Source: Spirosoma oryzae
Lineage (GTDB): Bacteria > Bacteroidota > Bacteroidia > Cytophagales > Spirosomataceae
Reading direction: 5' to 3'
DNA length: 64,000 nucleotides
NCBI RefSeq assembly: GCF_003002825.1
Contig: NZ_PVTE01000014.1
Coordinates: 1 to 64,000 of the forward strand
The position numbers were made by a program, and so were the translations under genes. The notes under the pieces are model-generated. The model was not told the origin of the DNA and searched no databases. It saw only the letters and a list, made by a program, of their open reading frames with translations. Positions 34,320 through 44,158 of this stretch are shown here, in pieces. Each line of letters begins with the position of its first letter. Positions within the stretch are counted from its first letter, which is position 1.

Positions 34320-34538
34320 ATGAACGAAATCTGGGAATCCATACTCGTCACGCCCCTGTCCCACCGGGCCGAATTAGCCAAAGCACTGTTGCACGAACAC
34401 AACATCACGGCAGTAGTCGTCAACCGGCAAAGTAGTAGTTATCCCGTTGCCGGACTGGGAAACAGTGAAGTTCACGTATTGGCTAAAGACGCCATTGTAG
34501 CCAAGATTATTCTGGAGAATGAAGCAAGCTTTAGCTAA
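34320..34538 (+). CDS. DUF2007 small protein
   Basis: A 72-residue protein with the DUF2007 (putative signal-transducing) pattern: an opening strand WESILVTPLSHRAELAKALLHEHNITAVVVNRQ, a short SSYPVAGLGNSEVHVLAKDA and IVAKIILENE. It folds as a small ferredoxin-like alpha/beta protein related to PII-type folds; no reaction is known. It ends one base before the cdsA start, so the two are translationally linked, a pairing common in Cytophagales. Confidence 0.88.
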   Translation: MNEIWESILVTPLSHRAELAKALLHEHNITAVVVNRQSSSYPVAGLGNSEVHVLAKDAIVAKIILENEASFS

Positions 34539-34539
34539 C

Positions 34540-35352
34540 ATGACTAACCTGCAACAGCGGGTTATTGCAGCCGTCGCCGGCGCTCCTCTCATCCTGTTCA
34601 TGATCTGGTATGATGCCTGGACACTGGCGCTGCTCTTTTGTTTTATCAGCGCCCTGACACAGCGGGAGTTTTACCGGTTGCTCGGTCTCGACGGGTTCGA
34701 ACCGCTAACGGCCTACGGCACGGTCGTCGGCACCATGATCTGTGTACTGGCTTATTTCGTTGAGACCAACCAGATCAGCACCGGCAGCTATTTCCTGATC
34801 TGCCCGGCGTCGTCGATGATCTTTCTGATCAAGCTTTACAAAAAGCGCGACATGAAGCCGTTCACCAACATCGGCTTTACCTTTCTGGGGATCATCTACG
34901 TCGCGATGCCGTTTGCCCTGCTGATTATTCTCGCTCTGCGCGACAACGCCTTTCATCCCGTCACGATCATCGGTTGCCTACTGCTGCTCTGGTCCAGTGA
35001 TATCGGTGCTTACTTCGCCGGAACGTACTTCGGCCGACGCAAGCTGTTTGAGCGGGTATCACCCAAAAAGTCGTGGGAAGGCTCCGTCGGTGGTGCTGTT
35101 GCCGCCGGTCTGGTCGCTTTCGCGCTGGCCTTGTTCGACAACGAGCTGCGCCCCTGGCAGTGGTATTGCGTGGGTGCGATTATCGTCGTAACCGGTACGT
35201 ACGGCGACCTGGTCGAATCGCTGTTCAAGCGCAGCATTGCCATTAAAGACTCGGGGTCGAGCATTCCCGGTCACGGCGGTTTCCTCGATCGCTTCGACGG
35301 TTTGCTACTGGCAGCCCCCTTCATTATCACCTTTTTGAAACTGTTTCCATAG
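34540..35352 (+). CDS. cdsA: Phosphatidate cytidylyltransferase
   Basis: A 270-residue inner-membrane enzyme with about eight helices that makes CDP-diacylglycerol from phosphatidic acid and CTP, the branch point of phospholipid synthesis. The C-terminal signature is complete: SLFKRSIAIKDSGSSIPGHGG followed by FLDRFDG. WSSDIGAYFAGTYFGRRKLFERVSPKKSWEG upstream is also typical. ATG 34540 (MTNLQQRVIAAVAG) is chosen over 34519, which overlaps the DUF2007 gene. A strong terminator follows. Confidence 0.96.
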   Translation: MTNLQQRVIAAVAGAPLILFMIWYDAWTLALLFCFISALTQREFYRLLGLDGFEPLTAYGTVVGTMICVLAYFVETNQISTGSYFLICPASSMIFLIKLYKKRDMKPFTNIGFTFLGIIYVAMPFALLIILALRDNAFHPVTIIGCLLLLWSSDIGAYFAGTYFGRRKLFERVSPKKSWEGSVGGAVAAGLVAFALALFDNELRPWQWYCVGAIIVVTGTYGDLVESLFKRSIAIKDSGSSIPGHGGFLDRFDGLLLAAPFIITFLKLFP

Positions 35353-35381
35353 CTTCTTTCTACTTGTTTATTTTTCGTTAA

Positions 35382-35420
35382 ACAAAAAGGCCCGTTGCAC
35401 TAACCAACGGGCCTTTTTGT
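35382..35420 (+). terminator. Rho-independent terminator after cdsA
   Basis: ACAAAAAGGCCCGTTG (35382-35397) pairs perfectly with CAACGGGCCTTTTTGT (35405-35420) over 16 bp with a 7-base loop, including an A-run and T-run that allow function in both directions. Confidence 0.9.
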
Positions 35421-35455
35421 GGTTAAGCCACTAACAAACACCTATACAAACGCTG

Positions 35456-35707
35456 ATGAACACGACACAGACAACAACCGCCGACGGCAGTCAGCCTCCG
35501 CTCCACCTCAATATGAATGAATCGTTTGCGGAAACTAACGTCAACCAGCTCCGCGACGCCGTCGAGCAGGCCGTCTACGGCGATATGGTTTTCGACAAAA
35601 CCAGCGACCCCGACCGCGCCCACACGATCGAGGTTCTGACGACGCTCGGACAAATGGGAGAACTTACGGAAACTGACCTTGATGAAGCCAAAAAAGACTA
35701 TCTTTGA
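35456..35707 (+). CDS. Small acidic hypothetical protein
   Basis: This 83-residue soluble protein is acidic at its end (ELTETDLDEAKKDYL), and its N-terminal 25 residues are Thr/Gln-rich and probably disordered. A helical segment reads ETNVNQLRDAVEQAVYGDMVF. I do not recognise a family. It lies 36 bases past the cdsA terminator and may be read by its own promoter, which I could not find. Codon use looks like its neighbours, so it is probably a real, lineage-restricted gene. Confidence 0.6.
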   Translation: MNTTQTTTADGSQPPLHLNMNESFAETNVNQLRDAVEQAVYGDMVFDKTSDPDRAHTIEVLTTLGQMGELTETDLDEAKKDYL

Positions 35708-35833
35708 CGATTGAATAAACGTCAGTTGCCTGATTCTTAACAAATCTTAAATGATTTGACAGGATTCGAAAGTGTGGAACGGCGTTCGTTATTTTGTCGA
35801 AATCGGTAGAGAATCCGTTCTGATTCGGTCAGC

Positions 35834-36562
35834 ATGAGGCACACGATAGTTTTTATGGCGCTCACGGCGTTACTGCTACTCACGGCAGGATCGCTTTCGA
35901 CCGTTCGCGCGCAGGGGCAGGATCGTCAGGTTACGTTTACGGGCTTCCTGACGAGCGGTAAGAATAACGAGCCGCTGCCGGGCGCGTATGTGTACATTCC
36001 ACGGGCGGGAAAAGGTATTCTGACGGCACCCAATGGCTACTTTGCCCTACCCGTGTTGCCCGGCGACAGTATCGTGTTTAGTTATGTCGGCTTTAAATCG
36101 CAGTTCCATATCATTCCACAACGCCTTGCTGACCTTACGTATTCGGCGGTGGTAGCGTTGCAGGAGGATGTAACCACGCTGGCTGAGGTCAAGGTTTACC
36201 CGTACGCGACCGAGGAATTGTTTAAGGAAGCCTTCGTCAATCTGAAGCTGCCCGACGAGAAAGAGCGGGCTAACCTGGCTAAAAACACCGATCCGGCGGC
36301 CATCATGCGCATGGCGGCTACGATGCCGATGGGAGCCGTGGGCAACTTCCAGAATTTTGTGAATCAGCAGTTCCTGGGTCGGGAGTCGATTGCAAACCGG
36401 AGTTTTACGCCAACGTTTGCGTTCACAAACCCCTTCGCCTGGGCTAACTTTATCCGCTCCGTCAAGCGGGGGGATTACAAGAGCAAAGAGTGGCGGGCGC
36501 AATACAATCAGGCACCCCCCGAAAACATATCCCGCAAAGACCTGCTGAATCAAAGCAACTAG
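35834..36562 (+). CDS. Exported CarboxypepD_reg-like (beta-sandwich) protein
   Basis: A 242-residue protein. A signal peptide (MRHTIVFMALTALLLLTAGSLSTVRAQ) is followed by a carboxypeptidase regulatory-like domain (about residues 33-115): FTGFLTSGKNNEPLPGAYVYIPRAGKGILTAPNGYFALPVLPGDSIVFSYVGFKSQ. This is the same domain that starts TonB-dependent SusC-like receptors, but here no plug or barrel follows. A helical region with TTLAEVKVYPYATEELFKEAF comes next. It is probably periplasmic or surface-linked. Function is unknown; homologues are common in Bacteroidota. It ends directly at a very long hairpin. Confidence 0.85.
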   Translation: MRHTIVFMALTALLLLTAGSLSTVRAQGQDRQVTFTGFLTSGKNNEPLPGAYVYIPRAGKGILTAPNGYFALPVLPGDSIVFSYVGFKSQFHIIPQRLADLTYSAVVALQEDVTTLAEVKVYPYATEELFKEAFVNLKLPDEKERANLAKNTDPAAIMRMAATMPMGAVGNFQNFVNQQFLGRESIANRSFTPTFAFTNPFAWANFIRSVKRGDYKSKEWRAQYNQAPPENISRKDLLNQSN

Positions 36563-36623
36563 TCCTGATTTGGGCATAAAAAAACCACCGTTCGCGGTGG
36601 TTTTTTTATGCCCAAATCAGGAC
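36562..36623. terminator. 29-bp perfect hairpin with UUCG loop, bidirectional terminator
   Basis: The arms 36562-36590 and 36595-36623 are perfectly complementary over 29 bp around a TTCG tetraloop. Each arm contains a run of seven A or T, so the inner CCACCG/CGGTGG stem followed by T7 works as a terminator in both directions between these convergent genes. The left arm begins on the last base of the upstream stop codon. Confidence 0.9.
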
Positions 36624-36624
36624 G

Positions 36625-36670
36625 GTTTACGGTATTCAGTTTACGGTAAGAGTAACCAAATACCGTAAAC
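36625..36670 (-). repeat. Word-repeat hairpin after the TPR gene
   Basis: GTTTACGGTATT (36625-36636) pairs with AATACCGTAAAC (36659-36670). The loop holds a second copy of GTTTACGGTA (36639-36648). It follows the TPR gene's stop by a few bases, and similar words occur in the hairpins at 41754 and 58210. Confidence 0.75.
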
Positions 36671-36673
36671 TAA

Positions 36674-38074
36674 CTACTTCTTATACTGCTGGATGATTTT
36701 GTACAGTGCCTTCTGCTTTTCCAGCTCGGGGAAGAACTCAAAAAGCAGCACATGCGCGTCGTAATCAAGTGACAGACCCGCTTCCAGGCGAATCAAGGCT
36801 TCGCGGTAGTGGCCGGCATGAATCAGGTACACGGCCGATCGATAATACAGATCCGCTTCAGCAGGCATGTCGTCGATACCCATCTGAATGATGTCGTTTG
36901 CTTTCAGGAAATCACCCTGATCAAACGGCACCAACGACCAGGTCAGGTACACATCTGGGTTCTGCCCATCGACCTCTGCTGCTTTTTCAAACGCTTCGAT
37001 GCTCGATAGCACATTACCAACCTTATACTCAGTTTCGGCAAGCGCCAGATAGTACTCTCCGTTGTTGTCGTTAATCTTGATCGCCTTCTGTAAGAATGGC
37101 AGTGCTTCGTACCATTTGCCGGATTCGCTCAGACAAACGCCGATACCATGCCAGGCTTCGTCCCACAGGGCATCAAGCCGGATCGCTTCCCGGTACTCCG
37201 CAATCGCTTCCGGTATCCGGTCCTGCTTTTCCAGACTTGCGCCCAGATGACAGTACGTATCGGCCGTCGCTTCCTCGTACTTGAGCGTGTTGCGGTAGCA
37301 CTGTTCGGCTTTTTCAAACAGACTGAGGTTCATGTACGTGTTCCCCAGATTGAAATGCGCCGACGAAAAATCCTCCTTGATGATAATTGCGTAGTCGTAC
37401 GCTTCGGCGGCTTCGGCGTAGCGGGCTAGCTTGCTGTAGGCAATACCGATATTATACCACGCATTGTACGAATACGGGTCTTTGTCGATCAGCTGCTGAT
37501 AGTAGCTCAGACTGTTCTCCAGTTCGCCCGTAATATCCAGACAGAACGCCAGTTCGTAAAGCGCATTTTCATTGTTGATATTCAGCGCAATCGACCGTTT
37601 GTACTGCTTGATCGCTTCGTCGTATTTACCCCAGTTCTGGTAGCTTTGGCCCAGTTGAAACAGAATGTCGTCTTTGTCTTCGGCCCGACCCAGCAGGTCT
37701 TCCAGCACGCTGATTGCTTCCTCATAACGCCCGGCCATGTTCAGCACAGACCCTTCCATAAACGATACGTCGAGGTCGCCGGGGTTGAACAGAGCAGCCT
37801 GCTCCAGTAAACCCAGTGATTCGTCGAATCGCTGAAAATTGGCCAGTATCTGCGCCTTGTCGAGCATCAGTTCCAACGCGTACGGAAAGCTTTCAAGACC
37901 AGCTTCGGTTGCTTTGAATGCCTTGTCCAGATCGCCCTGATTGAGGTAATGTTCAACCATTTGCTCATAAACGTCGAGGTCGAAGAACTGACTCTCCTGC
38001 CGATCCAGCATCTGCTCAAAACGCCGTATCGATTCCTTTATATCTCCTTCCCGTTCTTCAAACTCTTGCTCCAT
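36674..38074 (-). CDS. Tetratricopeptide repeat protein
   Basis: A 466-residue protein made of about 11-12 TPR units from residue 30 onward, for example ALYELAFCLDITGELENSLSYYQQLIDKDP, AWYNIGIAYSKLARYAEAAEAYDYAI, and AHFNLGNTYMNLSLFEKAEQCYRNTL. There is no signal peptide and no membrane segment, so it is probably a cytoplasmic scaffold for protein contacts. The acidic head MEQEFEEREGDIKESIRRFEQML may be a coiled coil. It is widely conserved in Bacteroidota without a defined role. The SDR gene lies upstream on the same strand, with 115 bases between. Confidence 0.9.
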   Translation of the reverse strand: MEQEFEEREGDIKESIRRFEQMLDRQESQFFDLDVYEQMVEHYLNQGDLDKAFKATEAGLESFPYALELMLDKAQILANFQRFDESLGLLEQAALFNPGDLDVSFMEGSVLNMAGRYEEAISVLEDLLGRAEDKDDILFQLGQSYQNWGKYDEAIKQYKRSIALNINNENALYELAFCLDITGELENSLSYYQQLIDKDPYSYNAWYNIGIAYSKLARYAEAAEAYDYAIIIKEDFSSAHFNLGNTYMNLSLFEKAEQCYRNTLKYEEATADTYCHLGASLEKQDRIPEAIAEYREAIRLDALWDEAWHGIGVCLSESGKWYEALPFLQKAIKINDNNGEYYLALAETEYKVGNVLSSIEAFEKAAEVDGQNPDVYLTWSLVPFDQGDFLKANDIIQMGIDDMPAEADLYYRSAVYLIHAGHYREALIRLEAGLSLDYDAHVLLFEFFPELEKQKALYKIIQQYKK

Positions 38075-38189
38075 ACGTGTGCCTCTAAAAATGGTGAGCG
38101 GATAGGGGCCGCATCATCGACGCGGTTTATCCTGTGGCTAGTCAATATACCTCCGTTTAGCGGAAATCCAAATCAGTATCAGCAAAAAG

Positions 38190-39227
38190 TTACTGTCGCT
38201 TTTCTCCGTTCTGGAAGCCTTCTCCCACGCGCTGAATGGTCTGTTCCAGCGGCCGGTATTGAAAGCCAAGGGCTTTTTTTATCCGTCGTCCGTCACAGAT
38301 ATACAGCAGGTTGGAGTCCCGGGCCGTTTCCTTGGTGATTAACGGTTTTGTCCGCAGAAACCACGCCCTGACTGCTTCCAGCGGCCAGATCAAACGCGTA
38401 ACCCACCGTGCCGCACGCACCTCCGGCGCACGTTTATGCATGGCTTTCGCTAATTGATCAAACAACGACTGGTACGGAATGGTGCCCCCACACAGGATGA
38501 ATCGCCGGCCGGCACTATCGCTTTCCATCAGGCGAACCATTGCCTCAGCCACGTCGAGCACATCAACCAGATTGACCAGCCCACCGGGATAAAATTTCTT
38601 CTCCTTCGCGATGTACCGTACGATCTGTAAACTGCTGTTTTCCCAGTTTCCAACGCCCAGTGTGGTAGCGGGGTTGATAATGACGGCCGTTAGCCCCTCG
38701 GCAACGCCCCGCCATACCTCAAGTTCGGCCCAGTACTTTGTTTTGGCGTAGGGCGAGTTTCGGGGTGACTCCTCCCACTTCTGGTCTTCATCGATTAGAA
38801 TTGGTTCGAACCGGCTCTCGGGGTCCGATGCCTGTCGATGACTGGGTCTCCCCAGCGCTTTGACCGCGCTCACGTAGCCAAATTTTCGAACACCGACTTT
38901 AAGGCAAACATTTACCACGTTGGCCGTTCCCTCGACATTAATCCGTTCCATACGCCGGTTATCCCGACCCAGAAACGACACCAGCCCAGCCGCGTGAATG
39001 ACATCGGTGCCAGGTTGGATGGCCGCTTCAAGCGATGGAATGTCGAGTACGTCGCCGTCGTACCAGCGAACCCGATCGGCGATATCTGCGAGTAATCCAT
39101 AGCCGGAAGCCGGGCGCTTGAGAGCCGACACCTGATAACCGTCACTTAGATAACGACGAACGATGTGGGAGCCAATCAAGCCCGTTGCTCCGGTGACAAA
39201 AACGTGTTTAGGTAAAGCAGAAGGCAT
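38190..39227 (-). CDS. NAD(P)-dependent epimerase/dehydratase (extended SDR)
   Basis: A 345-residue Rossmann-fold enzyme with HVFVTGATGLIGSHIVRRYL at the N-terminus (the TGxxGxxG dinucleotide site), DVIHAAGLVSF, a catalytic-type SPYAKTKYWAE (YxxxK), and a preceding YVSAVKALG as the Ser region. It resembles dihydroflavonol reductase-like and 3beta-HSD-like members of Bacteroidota. Substrate is unknown. The C-terminal part (KPLITKETARDSNLLYICDGRRIKKALGF) is typical of this subgroup. It stands alone, reading away from metG, with a 470-base gap. Confidence 0.9.
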   Translation of the reverse strand: MPSALPKHVFVTGATGLIGSHIVRRYLSDGYQVSALKRPASGYGLLADIADRVRWYDGDVLDIPSLEAAIQPGTDVIHAAGLVSFLGRDNRRMERINVEGTANVVNVCLKVGVRKFGYVSAVKALGRPSHRQASDPESRFEPILIDEDQKWEESPRNSPYAKTKYWAELEVWRGVAEGLTAVIINPATTLGVGNWENSSLQIVRYIAKEKKFYPGGLVNLVDVLDVAEAMVRLMESDSAGRRFILCGGTIPYQSLFDQLAKAMHKRAPEVRAARWVTRLIWPLEAVRAWFLRTKPLITKETARDSNLLYICDGRRIKKALGFQYRPLEQTIQRVGEGFQNGEKRQ

Positions 39228-39697
39228 TATTTACAGGAAAGTGGTGGACACTTGTTGACTAGTTATCCAATCGGCACAACACGGGGTGGCAAGGCATGGT
39301 AGGCTGAAATACGGGACCTGCTCGTTGTACTGCAATTCATATGTAGTTGTTAAGCTAATTAGTTTAGGATAAGTACAATAAAAATCGAAATAAGGCTACA
39401 ATAGACGTAGGCGAGTTTATGAAATAACTCGTGCGATGGCAGAATCTCTTGATTAAACGGCTGGATACAAACAGTTACCCTGTATACCAAGTGGACAGTG
39501 ACACAGTTGGCCGATGGCTGCGTAGGGCTGGATTCAGGAGGGTGATTTATGCGCAACCAGCGGTCTCTTTGCGTAAACATAACGCCAAATGACGCTGAAT
39601 TGCTAATTTTGCCGGCGAATATGGTTTTCGAACTACGTTTTTCGGTCGATTGATAAAAACGACCGCGCAGGCAGAAGCCAGGAATCGAAAACAACTC
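39228..39697 (+). other. Intergenic region between the SDR gene and metG
   Basis: Beyond the metG -7 element at 39604-39612, I see no supported gene. The one longish minus-strand frame here (39359-39694) covers that promoter and the metG start and has no protein-like character. Confidence 0.5.
39604..39612 (+). promoter_or_regulatory. -7 promoter element of metG
   Basis: TAATTTTGC matches TAnnTTTGC fully, 85 bases before the metG ATG. No convincing -33 at normal spacing. Confidence 0.65.
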
Positions 39698-41749
39698 ATG
39701 CCTTTAGAAAATCCTCAGCGATACACCGTTACGGCAGCCCTTATTTATGCCAACGGGCCCATTCACATCGGTCACCTGGCCGGGTGCTACCTCCCCGCCG
39801 ACATTTACGTACGCTACCTGCGCTCCACGGGGAAAGATGTTGCGTTTATCAGCGGTACCGACGAGCATGGAGTTCCCATAACGATTAAAGCCAAAAAAGA
39901 AGGCATCAGTCCGCAGGCGGTAGTCGATAAATATTATACGCAGATCAAGCAGGCGTTCAGCGACTTCGGCATCTCGTTCGACATTTACTCCCGCACCACC
40001 AACGCGGTTCACCACGACACCTCGCAGGCGTTTTTTACGAAGCTGTACGAGCAGGGCGATTTTATTGAGGAAGTCACCGAGCAGTACTACGACGAAGTAG
40101 CCGATCAGTTTCTGGCCGACCGGTATATTGTTGGCACCTGCCCCGTTTGCGGTAACCCCAACGCGTATGGCGATCAATGTGAGCGATGCGGCACGGCCCT
40201 CAGCCCAAACGAACTGATCGAACCCCACTCGACGCTGTCGGGTTCGCGTCCCGTGCTGCGGGCCACCAAAAACTGGTTCCTACCCCTCGACCGGATGCAA
40301 CCGCAGATCGAGACGTATGTCAACAGCCATCCGGAGTGGAAAACCAACGTAGCCGGTGCCTGTCAGTCGTGGCTGAAAGAAGGGTTACGTCCCCGCGCCA
40401 TGACCCGCGACCTCGACTGGGGTGTCAAGGTACCACTGCCCGATACCGACGGCAAAGTGCTGTACGTGTGGTTCGACGCGCCAATCGGTTATATCTCCAT
40501 GACCAAAGAATGGGCCGAACAACAAGGTCGCGACTGGGAATTATACTGGCGCGATCAAAACACGCAGCTCGTTCACTTTATCGGCAAAGACAACATCGTT
40601 TTCCACTGCATCATTTTCCCGGCGATGCTGATGGCGGATGGATCGTACATCCTGGCCGATAACGTTCCCGCCAACGAGTTCATGAATCTCGAAGGCGACA
40701 AAATCAGCACGTCGCGCAATTGGGCGGTCTGGCTGCACGAGTATCTCGACGAGATGCCCGGCAAGCAGGACGTGCTTCGCTATGTGCTGGCGGCCAATGC
40801 GCCAGAAACCAAAGACTCGGAGTTTACGTGGAAAGATTTCCAGACCCGGAATAACGCCGAGCTGGTCGGCATTTTTGGCAACTTCGTCAACCGGGCGGTC
40901 GTACTGACGCAAAAATTCTGCGACAACAAGGTACCGGCCGCCACGAACCTGACCGACTACGACCAACAGGTACTGGACGAACTGGCGCAGTTTCCTGACC
41001 GAATCGGGCGGTCGATCGAGCAGTATCGATTCCGGGAGGCCCTGATGCAGTTGATGGATCTGGCGCGGCTCGGGAATAAGTACCTGGCAGAAACCGAACC
41101 GTGGAAAGCGGTAAAAACCGATCCGGCACGCGCCAATACCATTCTGAATCTGGCGCTGCAAATCTCGGCATCGCTCAGCATCGTCTGTGAACCGTTCCTC
41201 CCCTTTACAGCGGAAAAACTACGGGCGCAGCTGGCGATTACAGATTCGTTCGACTGGACAAACGCCGGCCGGGCCGACTTGCTGGCCGAAGGGCATGAAC
41301 TGGGCAAAGGTGAGTTGCTTTTTGCCAAAATTGAAGACGATGAAATCGACCAGCAGATGAAGAAACTGCTGGACGCCAAACGGATGAACGAACTGGAAAC
41401 AAAGACAGTCCCCGCCCTGCGCGAGCAAATTCAATACGACGACTTTGCCAAAATGGATATTCGCATCGGCACGATCACCGAAGCGGAGCGTGTTCCGAAG
41501 AGCGATAAGCTGCTCAAGCTAAAAGTCGATGATGGGATGGGTACGCGGCAGATACTGAGTGGTATCGCCAAGCATTTCAGTCCTGAAGAAATCGTCGGCA
41601 AGCAGGTTACATTCCTGGCGAATCTGGCACCACGTAAGATGATGGGGCAGGAATCGCAGGGTATGATTCTGATGGCCGAAGACCGGGATGGTAAATTAGC
41701 CCTGCTACAACCCGACCAACCCGTCTGGAACGGCGGCACGGTGTCGTAA
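39698..41749 (+). CDS. metG: Methionyl-tRNA synthetase
   Basis: A 683-residue class I synthetase charging tRNA-Met. The catalytic domain has the HIGH-type [20 protein letters not shown], a zinc knuckle [18 protein letters not shown], and [11 protein letters not shown] as the KMSKS-equivalent loop. The anticodon-binding helical domain and a C-terminal tRNA-binding OB fold ([12 protein letters not shown]..., about residues 580-683) follow. ATG 39698 ([15 protein letters not shown]) is chosen over a start 16 codons upstream. Two hairpins follow the gene. Confidence 0.97.
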   Translation: MPLENPQRYTVTAALIYANGPIHIGHLAGCYLPADIYVRYLRSTGKDVAFISGTDEHGVPITIKAKKEGISPQAVVDKYYTQIKQAFSDFGISFDIYSRTTNAVHHDTSQAFFTKLYEQGDFIEEVTEQYYDEVADQFLADRYIVGTCPVCGNPNAYGDQCERCGTALSPNELIEPHSTLSGSRPVLRATKNWFLPLDRMQPQIETYVNSHPEWKTNVAGACQSWLKEGLRPRAMTRDLDWGVKVPLPDTDGKVLYVWFDAPIGYISMTKEWAEQQGRDWELYWRDQNTQLVHFIGKDNIVFHCIIFPAMLMADGSYILADNVPANEFMNLEGDKISTSRNWAVWLHEYLDEMPGKQDVLRYVLAANAPETKDSEFTWKDFQTRNNAELVGIFGNFVNRAVVLTQKFCDNKVPAATNLTDYDQQVLDELAQFPDRIGRSIEQYRFREALMQLMDLARLGNKYLAETEPWKAVKTDPARANTILNLALQISASLSIVCEPFLPFTAEKLRAQLAITDSFDWTNAGRADLLAEGHELGKGELLFAKIEDDEIDQQMKKLLDAKRMNELETKTVPALREQIQYDDFAKMDIRIGTITEAERVPKSDKLLKLKVDDGMGTRQILSGIAKHFSPEEIVGKQVTFLANLAPRKMMGQESQGMILMAEDRDGKLALLQPDQPVWNGGTVS

Positions 41750-41753
41750 GTGA

Positions 41754-41830
41754 GTTTACGGTATTCTGTATGCGGTTTACGGAATTATCCGGCGGTAACC
41801 ACCGCAAACCGTATACAGAATACCGTAAAC
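41754..41830 (+). repeat. Word-repeat hairpin after metG
   Basis: The 25-base arms 41754-41778 and 41806-41830 pair with a single G-U. GTTTACGG occurs at 41754-41761 and again at 41775-41782. The loop contains a small GCGGT/ACCGC stem. Shares TTTACGGTATTC exactly with the hairpin at 36625. Confidence 0.8.
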
Positions 41831-41843
41831 CGATATAAAACAG

Positions 41844-41872
41844 AGACAGCCCGCTCATTGAGCGGGCTGTCT
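41844..41872 (+). terminator. Hairpin terminator after metG
   Basis: AGACAGCCCGCT (41844-41855) pairs with AGCGGGCTGTCT (41861-41872) around CATTG. It is GC-rich and 12 bp, with only a short T stretch following. Confidence 0.7.
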
Positions 41873-42135
41873 GCTTAAACACACCTAATTAAGCTAAGCT
41901 ATCAACAGCTAAAATTGATAGGGTAACTACGTTACATATACGCATAGATTGATCAGTTGGATTCAATCGGGCGCAACTAAGTGCGTCCAGATCCAGTCAG
42001 TAAGTATACATCCCGAACGCATAGTCAGCAACGCTATCTTTCCGCCTGTGGTGCGCTAATCACACATAACAACGTTTATCTTTGCGAGGTCTCACCATCG
42101 CCACCGGGCTTGCGAAACGACTACGTCCTGACTTC
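41873..42135 (+). other. Leader region of kup
   Basis: No gene is seen. It holds the kup promoter element at 42077-42085; a TATCTTTCC at 42033-42041 is a near match. Confidence 0.4.
42077..42085 (+). promoter_or_regulatory. -7 promoter element of kup
   Basis: TATCTTTGC is a full match to TAnnTTTGC, 50 bases before the kup ATG at 42136. It excludes the in-frame TTG at 42082, which lies inside it. Confidence 0.65.
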
Positions 42136-44106
42136 ATGGAAGAAAAGAAACATTTAGATACCGTTACTGCGGCCGGCTTGCTGGTGGCTATGGGTATCAT
42201 CTACGGCGACATCGGTACGTCGCCCCTCTACACACTTCGTGCTATCATTGGAGCAGAAAATGAAATCCGGGCCGACGTAGTCCGGGGGGCTCTCTCCTGT
42301 ATCTTCTGGACGCTCACGCTCCAGACAACCGTGAAGTACGTCATCCTGATTCTACGGGCCGATAACCGGGGTGAGGGCGGCATCTTTGCGCTTTACGCCC
42401 TGGTTCGACGGCATGCCCGCTGGCTTACGCTCCCCGCCATCATCGGTGGATCAGCACTACTAGCCGACGGTATTATTACCCCCCCGGTCTCGGTATCATC
42501 GGCTGTCGAAGGGCTGACACTGATTTATCCGAATATCGAAACGGTACCCATCGTCCTGGTTATTCTGACGATACTGTTCCTGATTCAGGCGTTTGGCACA
42601 AGTGTCGTTGGTACAGCGTTCGGCCCAATCATGCTCGTCTGGTTTATCATGCTCGGCGCATTGGGGCTGGTTCAGGTCGCGCAGGCCCCCGGCATCCTGA
42701 CGGCCCTGAACCCCTATTACGCGTACTGGCTGCTGGCCGAATACCCCGGCGGATTCTGGCTGTTGGGCTCCGTGTTTCTCTGTACGACGGGTGCCGAAGC
42801 CCTGTATTCCGACATGGGGCACTGCGGACGTAAAAACATCCGCGTCAGCTGGGTATTCGTCAAGACCTGTCTGATTCTAAACTACTTCGGGCAGGGAGCC
42901 TGGCTACTGAGTGTTCAGGGACAGATCCTGAAAGATCGGATTCCCTTTTATCAGATCATGCCGCCCTGGTTCCTGACGATTGGCATTGTTATCGCAACAG
43001 CAGCCGCAGTTATTGCCAGTCAGGCCCTGATAAGTGGTTCATTTACGCTCATCAGCGAAGCGATACGGCTTAATTTCTGGCCTAAAGTACGGCTCCGTTA
43101 TCCATCCTCTCAGAAAGGACAGCTTTACGTGCCAAGCGTCAACCTGCTGCTCTGGGCAGGCTGCGTGGGTGTAGTCCTGTATTTCCGGGAATCGTCGAAT
43201 ATGGAAGCCGCTTACGGTCTGGCCATTACGCTGACGATGCTGATGACGACCCTGCTGATGTCGTACTATCTGTACACGCACAAGTACCAGGCGTGGGGCG
43301 TCGTGCTGTTTTTGTTTGTGTATCTGGCGATCGAGGGTTCGTTCCTGATCGCCAACCTAATCAAATTCCCGCATGGTGGTTTCGTATCGGTACTGATCGG
43401 TGCTTCGATCGCTGGTGTGATGTACATCTGGCTACAAGCCTTCCAGATTAAACTCCGCCTGACTGAGTACGTCCGTATCGATCATTATCTACAGACGATC
43501 AAGGAACTGAGTCGCGACATCAGTATTCCGAAATACGCCACGCACCTGGTTTTTATGAGCAACGCGGCTCGGCAGTCGGAGATCGAGTCCAAGATTATTT
43601 ACTCCATCTTTCAGAAGCGCCCCAAACGAGCCGACATCTATTGGTTCGTCCACGTCGACACGACTGACGACCCGTATACCATGGAGTATAAGGTCAACAC
43701 GCTGGCTCCCGATGACGCGTATAAGGTCACGTTCCGGCTCGGATTCCGGGTTGAGCAGCGTATCAACCTGTTCTTCCGTAAAGTCATCGAGGACATGGTA
43801 AAAAATAAAGAAGTGGATATCACCAGTCGATACGAGTCTCTGCGGGGTCAGAACGTTATCGGCGACTTCCGCTTCGTCGTGCTCGAAAAATTCCTTTCGT
43901 TCGAGAATGAGCTGCCAGCCCGTGAGCGGTTGATCATGAATATTTATTTCAACATCAAGAGCTTTACAACACCCGAAGACCGCTGGTTTGGGCTGGATAG
44001 CAGCTCAGTCAAAGTAGAAAAAGTCCCGCTGGTTATCCGGCCGGTGGAAAACGTTCGACTCAAACGGATTGCCTCAGAAACAAAGAGCGAACGCGTAAAA
44101 GAATGA
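42136..44106 (+). CDS. kup: KUP-family potassium uptake transporter
   Basis: A 656-residue protein with 12 helices in its first 450 residues and a cytoplasmic C-terminal domain. It imports K+ with protons. Family signatures are MGIIYGDIGTSPLYTLRAI, RADNRGEGGIFALYALVR, GSALLADGIITPPVSVSSAVEG, GAEALYSDMGHCGRKNIRVSW, and NYFGQGAWLL. ATG 42136 gives MEEKKHLDTVTAAG. It may be co-transcribed with the SDR gene 52 bases downstream. Confidence 0.96.
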   Translation: MEEKKHLDTVTAAGLLVAMGIIYGDIGTSPLYTLRAIIGAENEIRADVVRGALSCIFWTLTLQTTVKYVILILRADNRGEGGIFALYALVRRHARWLTLPAIIGGSALLADGIITPPVSVSSAVEGLTLIYPNIETVPIVLVILTILFLIQAFGTSVVGTAFGPIMLVWFIMLGALGLVQVAQAPGILTALNPYYAYWLLAEYPGGFWLLGSVFLCTTGAEALYSDMGHCGRKNIRVSWVFVKTCLILNYFGQGAWLLSVQGQILKDRIPFYQIMPPWFLTIGIVIATAAAVIASQALISGSFTLISEAIRLNFWPKVRLRYPSSQKGQLYVPSVNLLLWAGCVGVVLYFRESSNMEAAYGLAITLTMLMTTLLMSYYLYTHKYQAWGVVLFLFVYLAIEGSFLIANLIKFPHGGFVSVLIGASIAGVMYIWLQAFQIKLRLTEYVRIDHYLQTIKELSRDISIPKYATHLVFMSNAARQSEIESKIIYSIFQKRPKRADIYWFVHVDTTDDPYTMEYKVNTLAPDDAYKVTFRLGFRVEQRINLFFRKVIEDMVKNKEVDITSRYESLRGQNVIGDFRFVVLEKFLSFENELPARERLIMNIYFNIKSFTTPEDRWFGLDSSSVKVEKVPLVIRPVENVRLKRIASETKSERVKE

Positions 44107-44158
44107 TCCCTTCGGCAAATCAACCCGTCAGTCACCCGATCATTCAATCAGTATAACT

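Noticed and set aside
39359..39694. 111-codon minus-strand frame before metG
   Set aside because: It covers the metG promoter element and its product looks like random sequence.
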